DNA from: Larix kaempferi
Taxonomy: Eukaryota > Streptophyta > Pinopsida > Pinales > Pinaceae
Length of the DNA: 64,000 bases
NCBI GenBank assembly: GCA_027924585.1
Contig: BSBM01000425.1
Coordinates: 124,001 to 188,000 of the forward strand
Direction: 5' to 3'
Below, one piece after another: positions 47,294-59,015 of this stretch. The notes beneath the pieces are model-generated. The model saw only the letters and a program-made list of their open reading frames with translations. It made no database searches and had not been told where the DNA came from. The position numbers and the translations under genes were made by a program. Within the stretch, counting starts at the first letter, position 1. Each line of letters opens with the position of its first letter.

Positions 47294-48031
47294 CCAACAC
47301 CACCACTCCTCAATTATATCCCATTTTGTCAAATGGGAATGCTCCTCCCTTAACCACTACCCCTCATGATATCTATCTCTCTCTCTACTTACCCATAAAC
47401 CCCTTCTTCTACTCCCCTTACCCCTAATTCCCTATCTCCCTCAACTAATCAACCTCCCCAGTACCACTTCTCTCTCTCTCTCTCTCTCTCTCCCCCCTAC
47501 CCCCACTCCCAACACCCCCTTCTCTCAAAATGCCTCATAGTTACCCAAACCCCTAAAGTAATGATATCTACCTCTTTCTCTCCTCCAATGTACCTCCTAC
47601 CCCTACCGCTAATAATCCTCTAACTCTCTCTCTTTCTCTAACCCTAATATTTGTCTCTCTACCCCTAACCTAGGTTTCTCTCTCTACCCCTAACTTATCT
47701 ATCTCTCTCTAATCATAACCCCCTCTCGCTTTCTAACTCCCTCCTACTCCCCCTACCCCTAAATCCCTTCCTCTATCTCTCCTAAACACCCTCTTTCCCA
47801 CTATCTCTCTCTCCCCATCTCTTTCTCAAATCCCAACACCACACTCATTAACTACATCCCCTTCTCTCAAATTGCACTACCCATCCCCAAACTTTGAAAC
47901 TCATGATCTCTACATTTTTCCCTCCTCCCCCATACCCCAAATCATCCCCCAAATCTCTATCTCTCTCTCACCCTGTACTCTTACCCCTACAAATAACCAC
48001 CCTCCTCATCCCTCCCTCCCTCTCTCTCTCT
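44241..48031. repeat. CT-rich satellite-like tract, right part
   Basis: This continues 4412-5742; together the two parts are about 5.1 kb of nearly pure pyrimidine on the plus strand. A long period is visible. The ACTAGCT.ACCTCTCTCT phrase is at about 46363 and 47236. The CTATAACTAAA...CACCTCCTCC phrase is at about 46233 and 47068. The CCCAAA.C.TCTCAATC..TAT phrase is at about 45050, 46030 (varied) and 46850. The spacing is about 0.83-0.98 kb. The longest pure run is about 29 CT at 47249-47290. No gene is present. Confidence 0.8.
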
Positions 48032-50643
48032 CTCTCTCCATTGTGGTGATGTGTTATTTCTATTCCTCTATCCTTAAGACTTAGATTTGGCCCATCAGCG
48101 GGTCTTTAGAACTTAAAGTGGTGCTTTATAAAAAATTTAAATTTTACCACGATGATCCCAAATGACTTAGCTATTCCCTTCAATTGGTGACATAAAATTT
48201 ATTGTAGTGATAAGTCAAAAATAACATCAGTGATTTTAAAACTAATTCCCATGATGAGCCTTTAATAATTGTTTTGTTGTTGGTGGGTTAAGTTTTAAGA
48301 GTGCATCAGAGCATGGAAATAAATGTCAGTGGTGTAACTTTTATTGCAGAAATTCATTGACTTACATAGCACTAGGTCATTTTTCCATTGGTGTGATAAA
48401 ATATATCAATGCTCCAAAGGAAACATTCATCGCGCTATTAAAATTTATCACAACATTTAAATGAAGTCGTTGAATAAATTTTTATGTAGCAAATTGCACA
48501 ATTTGTTTTAAAGAATGGATTTAGTGAATCAATAAAATGATTTAGCAAGGAAATCAAAATGGCCAAGAGAATGACTACATCCTTATCTCAAAGTATTGTT
48601 GGTTCTCATGTAGGTACTTGGAGATTTCATTGAGTATAGATGATGACATCAGGAAGATAACTCAAGATCATTAGGAAACACAAGGGAAAATTAGATCAAT
48701 TCTATGGCTCCTAACTCCATTCCATATTGATAAGATGAGAATAAAAATATTCCAATACTTCATGTATATAGGGACAATGATTAGAGTTTCCATACATTTT
48801 CTTTCCCTGAACAAACGAAGACGAGAAGGGTGGAAGCACAACCTCGAAATCCTTGTTTTCCATATGCTAATGCACGCATCTTCATCCTCCTTCTCCTAAG
48901 AATGAGGATCAAATTTTTGGGAAGTAGATTAACATTGTATTCCAGATTCAATTTTGTTAGAAGAAGCCAAGACTCTATAATATTCTTCATCATTCCTATT
49001 TTTATTCTCATTTCCATTATCATTGCTCTACTCTGAATATTCCAAATCAAAGGCCAAGGAAAGTATTATGCTTACATGTATCCACCCACATTTTATTTGC
49101 TCTCACATGTTTTATTTATTTGTATTGGATATTACATGGTCACTTACTCGGACACATCTGTGATAAACGATGGAAGGCCAAGAACCAACAATTCTCCATG
49201 TTCTACAACCACAACACACCACACTTTTTCCAATTTTCTAAATATGATGTTTGTTTGTTTCACCATGTGAGAAAAATTCCAAGTGATATAGCCACAGGTT
49301 GGTGACAGAGATAAAGTTGATTTATACAAAAATAAATGAAAATATTGTATCTATTTTTATAAAATTAATTAAAAATTTAAAAATAATAATGATAAAATTA
49401 TTATACGAAGTCATTGTCAAAGTTAAAGGTTTGGTCAATATGATCACAAATATAGATATCTCATTTTTAATAGTTGTGATATTATTTTAAATTATACTGA
49501 TAAAAAAGTTATAACTCAAAGTTATTGGAAAAATTCCAGGCTCGGTCAAGACCATCACAACCATTATGAATCCTATATTTTTAAATATTTTTAACAATTT
49601 AGTTCAGCGTATTACTTGAAACATATATTGACAAGCTAGAAATTTGCAATACCTTTCCAAAGGGAGACGTTGACGCAAAAAAGCATAAGCGAGGGGCTAT
49701 TAACGTAATGTCTATGGTCCATTAAACACGTGGAGTGGATAACTAGTGAATAGAGCTATGATGCTCGCGTTACTTGTTTTGGCGATTTCATTGATCTCTA
49801 TGCTTCAATTGTTATATATTGGTCGACGAATTCTACAATAGCCATCAAATTCTTTATAGTAGTCCCCACCTATTGTCTGATTTTCCTCCACTACTGGATA
49901 CTCCACTATTTGCTTGTTTGTTTCCATCCATAGGAACATTATCTATTTTCCTATTTTCCTGGTGTGGTTGCACCTATCCTTATGGTAGGGACATAGCTAC
50001 ATCGTAGCTTTAATTCTTGTTTATATAAAATTTATGAAAAAGGTAATTTGATTGATGGAATTGAAGAGATGAAATATTAATATTAAAACAATTAGATTGT
50101 AATAAATATATTAAATTCCATAAATTTATTTATGCATTAAAAACAATAATAAATCATAAATCTAAAATTACAATTTTGCTATAGAATATCTAACCATTTT
50201 TTTATGATAGCAAACCTAGAATGTATATTCTTCTGCTTATTAGTTGGCATGATATTTTTCCATTTTTTGCTATTAATCATCATAACATTTGCATTTTTCC
50301 ATACTTTCCTATTAATCCCCATAACATTTGCATTTTTTAACCATTCGCAAGTTTGCGAAAAAGTTTATTTACCTTTTTTTTAATTAGAATTCCTGAAAAT
50401 TCATTCAACCATTCCCTAGCTTTAAAAAAACATCAATATGATGTCATAAAAAATAATGCAAATGTCGTGCTGAGTGAAACCTTCTAGATTGTGGTGTTCT
50501 TGGTTTGGATTTTGATTTTTCTCCCTCCAAATTCGTGAAGTAGTAGCATGCCTAGAGAATCCTTCTTAATAGTGGTGTATTTGGTTGGATTTCGAGTTTT
50601 CACCCTCCAAATTTGTGAACAAAGAAATAAAATTCGAGGTTAC
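48032..50643. other. Unassigned AT-rich stretch
   Basis: No convincing gene is seen; the longest open frame is 89 codons (49050-48781, minus) and is not recognised. Local repeats are present. At about 49400-49570 there are two diverged copies, about 115 bases apart, of a TTGGTCAA.A..ATCACAA word. At 50240-50345 there is an imperfect duplication containing ATAACATTTGCATTTTT. At about 50475-50630 there is an imperfect duplication with CTCCAAATT.GTGAA. The pattern could be a decayed DNA transposon with subterminal repeats, but no clear ends or TSD are found. Confidence 0.4.
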
Positions 50644-51333
50644 TGTTGAATAATTAATCACCATCTAGACCTTAGAGCCCTTAGTTTAATACTTTTGGTT
50701 GATTCATAGGTGTTTATACCATGGTAGATGTTGTTCCTAGTGCATAACTTGACTAATAAGTGATTTTTATCCACAAGTGTGCCCCATGGGATGGTTTAAA
50801 GCAACATTTATGAGGTAAGGTTTCCAATCTACTTTATTCTTGTTTTATCCTAGTTTATTGAGTCAAATCTAGCTTTTGCACTGCTTTTCTCATGATAAGG
50901 ATGAGGTAAAGGTGCTAGGATGGTTTGAGCAAGTTTGCTATATTTTTCTTAAACTCATTCCGTCTTTTTCTCCTAAAAATCCTCCGACTTGCTGCCTTTT
51001 GGTCACTCATGGCCTACCAAAGCTTAGTTAGCCAATTCATGACATGTATCTATGATTTGGAGTTAGTAAGTTGTCATAGATGGAGATGTTTCCTAGATCT
51101 AAACCTACCACATGTGACCATTTCGAATTTCCTCCAAGGCATTTGAATTTATCCTCAAATACGTATTATTTAATGTATTGCCATTTTTCGTTAATAAGAT
51201 TATGGAATTTTATCCAATTGAGTTATCTTTCTCATGTGTTTCTGGTCAAATTTTCTCTCTTCTATGCATTCTTGTAAAATCATTGTGAGGATTTTTCTAT
51301 GATCTAGATCCATACTGTGATCAAATTTTCACA
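50644..51333 (+). repeat. H 5' LTR (left border tentative)
   Basis: The right end is fixed by the primer site that follows at 51334. The left end is placed at TGTTGAATAATTAAT (50644), a typical copia LTR start, giving 690 bp. Without the partner LTR, which is outside the window or lost, the left border is a guess. Confidence 0.55.
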
Positions 51334-51345
51334 TGGTATCAGAGC
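51334..51345 (+). promoter_or_regulatory. H primer binding site (initiator tRNA-Met)
   Basis: TGGTATCAGAGC is an exact match to the standard copia site on the plus strand, directly after ...TTTTCACA. Confidence 0.9.
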
Positions 51346-51572
51346 TAGCTAATTTCAATCTACTCAGATACTTCCATTGAATCACAAGAAGCAGTGGAGT
51401 TTCCACAGAAATCCTGGGGAAATTTTCTTGAGTCCTTTGGCTTTCCATTGGGGTCTACCCAGGTGTGAGGCACTTCCGAATGTGCTTAGTATCAAAAGAT
51501 AGTTTGATTGAGATTACTGAATTTTCCTTGGAAGTGTTTTTTGCAGGTATTTTGTGAAGCTATAACAACTTC

Positions 51573-51779
51573 ATGGATTGAAAATCAATTCCTCCTCTGA
51601 ATCCATTCAATAATGTTGAGTGGAATCCAAATATGGTTGCATCTCTAGAGAGACAATGTCTCTATGATGTGTCTATTGGTGTTGTGAGCAAGCCAGAGTC
51701 CTTTGAAGAGAAGAATGAATGGTTCAATGAATGTGATAGAGCATTTGGAATTATGTGTCTGGCGATTCCTCCTTACATG
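51573..51779 (+). pseudogene. H gag N-terminus, cut by element G
   Basis: The frame starts at ATG 51573, has TGA as its third codon (51579), and then reads SIPPLNPFNN...MVASLERQCLYDV...EEKNEWFNECDRAFGIMCLAIPP. The W..xCDRAxGxMCLxxxP pattern is the UBN2-type gag of plant copia elements. It is cut at 51779, where element G begins; residues read beyond that point belong to the G LTR. The rest of H is not in the window. Confidence 0.8.
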
Positions 51780-51913
51780 TGTTGTAAATTTATTAATATT
51801 GATTGGGGGTTTGAATTAGTATTAGCTTAGTTATGAACAATTTTCACTTCACTTCAGATTTAACTTGAACTTAAATTATGCATTCACATAAACAAAACAT
51901 TCATCCATATATC

Positions 51914-51949
<36 letters not shown>

Positions 51950-53552
51950 TTTTTACGTGGAAACCCAAACGAGAGAAAACCACAAAATGCTCTTTTATAA
52001 TATAAAGATTACATTCATGGAAGCACCAACTTCTGAATTTATCCAACACCAAATGGAAGGAGGCACCAACCCCCTAGTTTTACAGGTACTGACCTGAACG
52101 AAGCACCAAATCCCTGATTTACCAGCTCCAACTGGAAGGAGGCACTGACCCCTGCTCCTTTCCTTGTCTTGCTTCCCTGATATAAGAGAAGAATATATTG
52201 CTTTGTTATTATTTTGATCCCACATTCTTCATATTGACTATTGTTCATTATATTGTGCACGCATTCTATATGTTGTAATCTTATTGTCATTGTGGTGCAT
52301 ACTTTTCTTAACTTCACACTTCACAACATTACAAATTGTGTGCTACTTCATCAGCTTCTGCATTTTGCACTCTGGTTAAATATGTTGTTATGTTTATGCG
52401 CATCTACAACTTCAATTTATACTATGCATATTCTATTGTATTGTTGTTCTAACTTTGCGCATCAATACCAGATCAATCTACACACCTATGATATTACCCT
52501 TCTATCCTGGTGCATCAGTATTTATATAATCTATGACCTTTTGTGCATCATCTGTGATTCAGCCTTTCTGTTCTTCGCACTTGTCTCAGATCATCCTCAT
52601 AATAATGCGCATCCTTTACTGTGAAACAATTATGTCTTAGCGCATCAAATAAACTTCTTCACTTCGCACATCACTAGTTTTACTTCAAGTATGTCTTTCC
52701 ACATATGTCATAGATAGACTACATCATCCTACACTCCATCAAGAATTATGTTTCTTCAATGCGCACTTGTCTTTGTGCTAGATCATGTTGTTTTGATTCC
52801 ATGAGCCCTTGATGCCCCAAAATAAGAAGCTTGTTAAATCTACATCTTCTAGTCTTAATATCACAAGCTTACTTCAACTCTCGAACTTGGATTCTTATTT
52901 ACACTTGTCCTACACGGATGGTGTGTCCACAAATTGATTGTGGCTTCCCTTCTTCCTTTCTTCACAATTCATGCTTCTTCCATGTGTCATGTTCTGCACT
53001 GCTGAGGTGTCATCTCTTGTGGGTCTTCCGCATACTTGGTCCTTGTCTTAGTGGTACTTGTTCCCTTGCGGTGTGGTCTTGTTCCTTTAATGTACCATCG
53101 CTTCTGGGACTTGTGCACTTGAATTCTCCAATCGCCACTTTATACCGGTCTTGCTGCGCACTTCAACAACTTGTAGAATTCGTCTAATTGGTGTGTCTTG
53201 CGCACTTCTAGGGCTTGTATACCTACCTAACCACTTCTTTTTTCCAAGCCACTTGTGCACTCCTGAAACTTATCCAACCATCTCTTTTGGATTTTACGTT
53301 TGAAGTAGTATAATTGGGTGGACTTGAGACCTACACGTGTACTGAATGTATACCTTATGTACTTCTTCAAAATGGATATACTTAATCTACGTTTCTTGTT
53401 TACTTCTTCAAATTGGATTTCATAGACCTCTTTAAATGAGCACAACTGGATATACTTCTTCAAAGTGTCTTTCATATATTTCTTCAAACTGACACATGAA
53501 TTTCGGATCCTCTTTGACATCATTTGACATTAATAACAACCAAAATTCAACA
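51780..53552 (-). repeat. G 3' LTR
   Basis: The LTR starts TGTTGTAAATTTATT and ends AAATTCAACA, 1,773 bp. It contains a run of 31 A at 51917-51947 followed by TTTTTACGTGGAAACCC, a segment common in copia LTRs. Only one LTR is in the window, but the left border coincides with the loss of the H gag frame and the right border with the polypurine tract. Confidence 0.75.
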
Positions 53553-53567
53553 ATCTCCCCCTTTGAC
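53553..53567 (-). promoter_or_regulatory. G polypurine tract
   Basis: The minus strand reads GTCAAAGGGGGAGAT directly before the TGTTGAATT start of the 3' LTR. This AAAGGGGGAGATTGTTG context is typical of Sire/Maximus-type copia elements. Confidence 0.9.
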
Positions 53568-55590
53568 ATTGATGCCAACTCCTCATGAAGATCTGCATGT
53601 CAACGTTATGAAATTATGCGCTTCATGCATTTTAGTCGCAGTAATTCCCCTGTGTGTACTCCCCATGTGTTATTTCCAGTTTGAGCCTTTGCTCATCTGC
53701 ACATTCTTCTTTTAGTGATCTTCTACATTCTTTCATTTCTGCGCAGATCGCATGCTTCATGTCTTTCATCTGCATTTCATTTTTGTGTTGACTACATGCT
53801 TCATGATATTTACCCCCCTTTGAAAGAAATGGAAAATAGGTTCCATCACTATGCAATTATAGGTTCTCCTTTATTCAGTTTTGCACTAGCCTCATCAATT
53901 TTCTTCCTTTGAATTACTCCCTTGTCTTCATGCTCCATTATTTTGCTGGGGTCTATGTGCTGATTTGAGTTACCTTGCACCTTGTACATTATTTTTGTAG
54001 TCATGTCGGATATGATCCCCCTCTACAGTTGTTATCTTCCTTCTATATTTATCTTTTGTTCTAGTCATATCAATCATCAATCCTTCATCATTCATACACA
54101 ATATTTCATTCCATCTTCCTATCATATTCATTGCACATTACATCTGCTTCTGGTTTTTCACTTTCTTCTCGATCGATTTCTTCCAGTGTCTAACTATTCC
54201 TTTTTTCGCATTTACTACGCTTTGACCAATCATTGTTACCTTTTTTGACATCACATATCTCACCATGAAAACCCAATATTCTTGCACACATTTCCATCTA
54301 TCAGCCAGCTTGGCAATAAAGCGATGTGGCAAACAATTCATGTGGAAACTTTGACGTGTCACATTCATACTTGATCCTTTTGGGAAACATCATTCGAGTC
54401 ACATGGAACAATGAATTATATTTCCACTTTTTGTCCTCTTTCCCAAATTCATTAACTCATGCAATTAATTTTGGCGTTTCCATAACCAGCTTTGAATCAT
54501 CTCGATATGAATGTCATTAACTCGAAGTCTCTTCAACTTAATTTTAGAGCATGCAGAGAACCACCTTCTGATTCTATAAATGAACTGAGAATTTCCTGGT
54601 TCATCATCCTTGATCCTTCACTATATAGCCCATTCTTGTTGTTGTTATCCTTGAGTTTCTCATCATGTCTCCCGTCTTCCAAAGGTTTAATGAGTCACTT
54701 GAGACTGTATGCCTTACAGTTTAGTCACATTAGGAAGAATTCACATGACTGAGAGTGGATATGGGTGTTTTGCAAACCCAATTCAAGGAGTCTTATTTCA
54801 ACAACTGGTATGATCAGTCGCAAGTAAATCATAGCAATGCTAATGGATTATCTGGTCTGATCAAGTGAGTTGACTTTCTAGAATAGCAACAACAGTGGAT
54901 CCTTGAAATGTCAAACATTATTTGGGCTGAGAAATCTACCGACAACACATCATACTCAATTCTTCAACTATACCCATTGCATCCATCCTTTTCTTTTAAA
55001 GATCTAGTTCCAATGGATATCGATCTTCAACTTGCACAAAAACCAACAAACAATGGCACAAAATTATACCTTGAGTTGTGTCTCTGAATTACCCCTGTAA
55101 TTCTCAATTTTGCTTGATACAACTTCCATCAGCGTTCTTCAATTTCAATTGTATTTTGATCCTTGGCATGATGCCTCCTTTTGTACTTAAACTCTATTTT
55201 CTATGACAGAGGGCTCATAAAAAAATTTAAAGACAAATTTTGAATATAATACAAGTTATGTTTATGTATCTATGCAGACTCGTGTGTTTGTTTGTCACAA
55301 TCCTTATTTGCATTCAAATTTCTATGTTTGAGCTCTTTTTAAGTGTCAATCCAACTTATCATATCATTAACTTCAATATATGTGCATATATTTTACAACA
55401 CCGCATTAATGCAACGGAACAACAAACTTCAAGTGAATTTTGACTGAACTACTTTACTAACACACTCCTTGAATTCCTAATGAACATCATGTTGAATTCA
55501 AGGATCTCACCCAATCTTTTAGGGATCTACAAGATGGGAAGCAATTACTTGTTGCATGAGAGGTACTTGGGTTGTTAGCTTCTTATTTGC
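53568..55590 (-). other. G internal stretch without recognisable pol
   Basis: This is about 2 kb between the polypurine tract and the gag end. Short minus-strand frames (53856-53632, Lys/Glu-rich; 54368-54138) are not recognised. No DSG, integrase or YVDD motif is seen in any frame. Sire elements can carry an extra env-like gene here, so part of this could be its remnant; there is no positive evidence. Confidence 0.4.
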
Positions 55591-56549
55591 ATGCTTGAGA
55601 TGTTTTTCTTACCCACATATTCATGTGCACACTTCCCTTATGATGCTATGCTTGGTTGTCTTCCCTTTTTGGTCCTTGTATTGTGATTACTTATATGCAG
55701 AATATTTCTATCTAGAAAATTTATTGTTCTTCGACCATACAACGCCTTGTGCCCCAATCCATCACAAGCATAACATCTCATGGTTTGACAATACTTCCCA
55801 ATATGGCCAATGTGATTGCATCATGCTAACTTTATTGTATATTCCTTCTTTTGGAAGTGTAACGAAAATAATTGTAAGTACTGAAGGAATTATCATACTT
55901 GAATGACTTGATTTGAATAAGATGATGCTTACTATTGCAGGCCTTCCCAAATGTTTTGTCATAGCCAAGTCCTGACTTGTTTGCTGGTGACCTTTGATCA
56001 TTCAAAATCTTATTCAAGATTGATGTGCTGTCTTTGAATTTGTGCTTCACTTCATTTCCCATAAAGACTTTGTCACTTCCTAAATGTGTGCAGTCTGTAG
56101 TATCAATCATGATGTGATCTTGAACCTGTTTCTTCCCTTTTATTTCAGTAAATTTTTCTTCTAAGCGAGAGACTTCTCTATGCTTACGTTCAATCTAACT
56201 TGTTAGAAATTTAATTTTCTACGTTGACTATTCCAATGATATATTCAATATTGATTTCTCTTCTTCAAGCATTTTGATTTTGTCTACTGCCCAGTCTAGT
56301 TGTTTCTCAAAATTTAATTCCTTTTCACTAACCTGCTTTTTGAGACACTTTTGAATCACCTTGGCTTGCTTGACTTGTTCTTCACACTTTGATAGTTGGT
56401 CCTGAATATTTTGGTCTTCTTTCTTAAATTCTTCAATTCATCTAGGGAACTAACCAAGACACATTCCCATTCAACCTCTATAGCTTCTTCTTCTTCATAT
56501 TGACTGTCAGATTTAATTTCCATGACAAGATTAGGAGGTGTAGTGAAGG
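55591..56549 (-). pseudogene. G gag C-terminal part, decayed
   Basis: Reading down from 56549, an acidic segment (SDSQYEEEEAIEVEWECVL) leads into a Lys/Glu coiled coil (about 56450-56200). Then comes STSILNKILNDQRSPANKSG-LGY (about 55950-56030), a hallmark of Sire/Maximus gags. A broken zinc knuckle, CYACDGLGH, follows at about 55740-55790, with WVRK near 55605. Frameshifts occur at about 56410 and 55840. It joins 63425-64000 across element F. Confidence 0.8.
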
Positions 56550-56554
56550 ATCCA
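56550..56554. repeat. Target site duplication of F, left copy
   Basis: The bases atcca occur at 56550-56554 and again at 63420-63424, flanking F. Confidence 0.85.
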
Positions 56555-58627
56555 TTTAATATCATATCCAAGATCTAACCAACATATTGTCTTCCACACA
56601 AAGTTTTAATAAAATTTTACTAGCAATTTTTAAGGCCAAATTCTCAAACCAAGCGGGATGTAAGTGATGGGGATTGAAACTCTGAATGGGGATTGTAGGA
56701 ATGAGATTAGGTTCTGGAATTTATAAGGCTGATTGTACAACATCAGCTAAACATGGTCAGAGAAGAATTCCTTGGCACAAAGTACTAGAGCCCTTCACTT
56801 TTCAGTAATACAACAACTCCATTGCCTACTTCGAGGATTCCTCGGCTTCTAGCATATGTCAACAAGACTGGGTGAGGGTACTCAGATTTTATGGCAAAGT
56901 TATATCATTCATTTAACTTATTAAATATACTAGGATAATGTCTTATTGGACTTGGGAAGATTTGGAGTGATTGGGAGGTCGAATGCACACTGTGGACTAT
57001 TGAGCTAGTCAAATTATAGGCTTTTCCAAATGAGGATAAATACATCCAAATTCTTAATAAAGGGGATGATATGGGAATAATACTAATTTATTAACCTCCT
57101 TGAATCGATAGAATACAAAATGGATTCTTAGAATTGATTTGGTAGTCATAATGGTGAAACTAGTCTAGAATAAGCACCCAACTAGCTAGCCTTGCATTTT
57201 AATTCATAAAACTACTCCAATAAATCATAAACTCTGTTCTAATATTAAATAAAGCTCTGATATATGATATTCAATAGATATAATTTTAAATAAAACTTTA
57301 GAACACTTCCTTTTTTAGTATTTGATTGCCTTCCAAAGTACAATGCCTCACAGGCTAGATTTGCATTACAATAGAGGGAGAATGAAGATGAGAAGTAGGA
57401 AATCAATTTGGATCTATTATGAAGTGGATTATTACAGGTCATATGTATGATATTTCTGCACTCTAATCTTCTGATCTCCACTGGGGCACATTCACTAAAC
57501 TAGCTCTCTCCTCCAAGAGAAACTCCTCCAAATCTAGCTGAGAAAGATGTCTAGGTGAGAGAAGGAGGTGGATATCAAGTCTAAAGTAGATATATGAACA
57601 TGGGCATCCTATTATCTCTGCAAATAATATCCCACTGGGTGCATCCACTGAATACTATCTTCTTCTTCTAGTGATTTTCCTCTAAAACTAGCTGCAATTT
57701 TCATGTAGAAATGATATCCTCTTCAAGCTGACTATGGATCTTCACCGATGGACTGATATGAATGTTATTGGATGCAATAAAATATTCTAGACCTGCATAT
57801 TACTCACTAAAACTTATGGGGCCTTGGGGCACATCACCCAAGAAAAATTGTTGAGGCACATCACTCAACCAAGAGAGGCTCAGAGCTCCCAATACAAAAA
57901 TGCAAATGACAAAAGTTATTAATGGGAGTTGGAAGCATTCTTTTATAGAATTCATGTTGACCTATTGAGAAAGTTAATTGGTTTTGTGACTTGTGAGAAT
58001 GGGTCACCCATGAGTTGATATACTTTCTTACTTTTCTTCTTACACCTTTTCTCTCATTTAGAAACCGTGCCCCTTTTTGTCTCAATATTTTTCCTTCCTT
58101 GTAAAACTTTAATGCTTTGTAATTTGAGTTCTCTTTTGGAAATTTCGAACTCCCTTAGCATTTTATGGTTTTTTTCCATTTCTTTCTTTTTGGTAACAGC
58201 TTACACCTTCCCGCTTTTCATCCCTTTCTATTTTTTGACCTCAAGTTCTTATTTAGCAACATTATCCTCAAGGGCATTCCCTCTTGGCCCACTTGCACAC
58301 ATCATCCACTTGCCAAAATATTAATAAATGAATATAATTAATAAAATTAATTAATTCCTCACTCCAAAATCCAAAATCCAAAATCATTAATTATTTAATT
58401 AAACTAGAGTCCTAGCTCAAAATTTCCCAATTAATTAAATAATTCACCTTAGCACTTAGTTTGGGGATTAATATCTTCATGGGGGGGGGTACCTTGTCCA
58501 TTTAATTCCCCAAATTCACCCTTAGGCATATTCCATAAGTCCATTTCTTCATCTATCCATTAATTAATTAATTAATGCCTAGGTGACTTAGGATAAAATC
58601 ATCCCCATGGACCATAGAAAAATGACA
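56555..58627 (-). repeat. F 3' LTR
   Basis: This is the direct repeat of 61327-63419. Its left end has TT where TG is expected; its right end GAAAAATGACA lacks the TTGGGGACA segment of its partner. It contains TTAATTAATTAATTAATG near 58560. Confidence 0.85.
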
Positions 58628-59015
58628 TCAAGAACAAAATTTCAACCCAAGGAATGCCAGGATCCCATGGATTGTGCAACATTCTTCCAAAAATTATGGC
58701 ATTCTGATAGATGCCATGATCCCAATACCAAGTTGGAATCTCTCTGCTTCCAATGCTCATGAAAATTTCTAATATGCAATTGTACACCTAAGACTTGTGT
58801 GAATGTGTACTGGAAGTATATAATGGTTGCAAATTAGGCCCTTTCTGTTGCTTGCAAACCATAGAAAAATCAACAACATTAAAAACAATTTTCTTGCAAA
58901 AAGATAAAAAACTTTTACCTTGGAGATTTTCCTTTTCAATGATGCCTTTATCCATCCATCTAGTGGATGAATTAGAGATATTTCTTGTTGATTCACATGA
59001 GCTAAAATCATCCAT

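Noticed and set aside
44241-48031. Interstitial telomere array
   Set aside because: CCCTAA-like words are frequent but not in tandem CCCTAAA runs; they are part of the CT-rich repeat.
51917-51947. Run of 31 A as a sign of a processed retrocopy or SINE/LINE end
   Set aside because: It lies inside the G LTR with LTR sequence on both sides and no target duplication around it.
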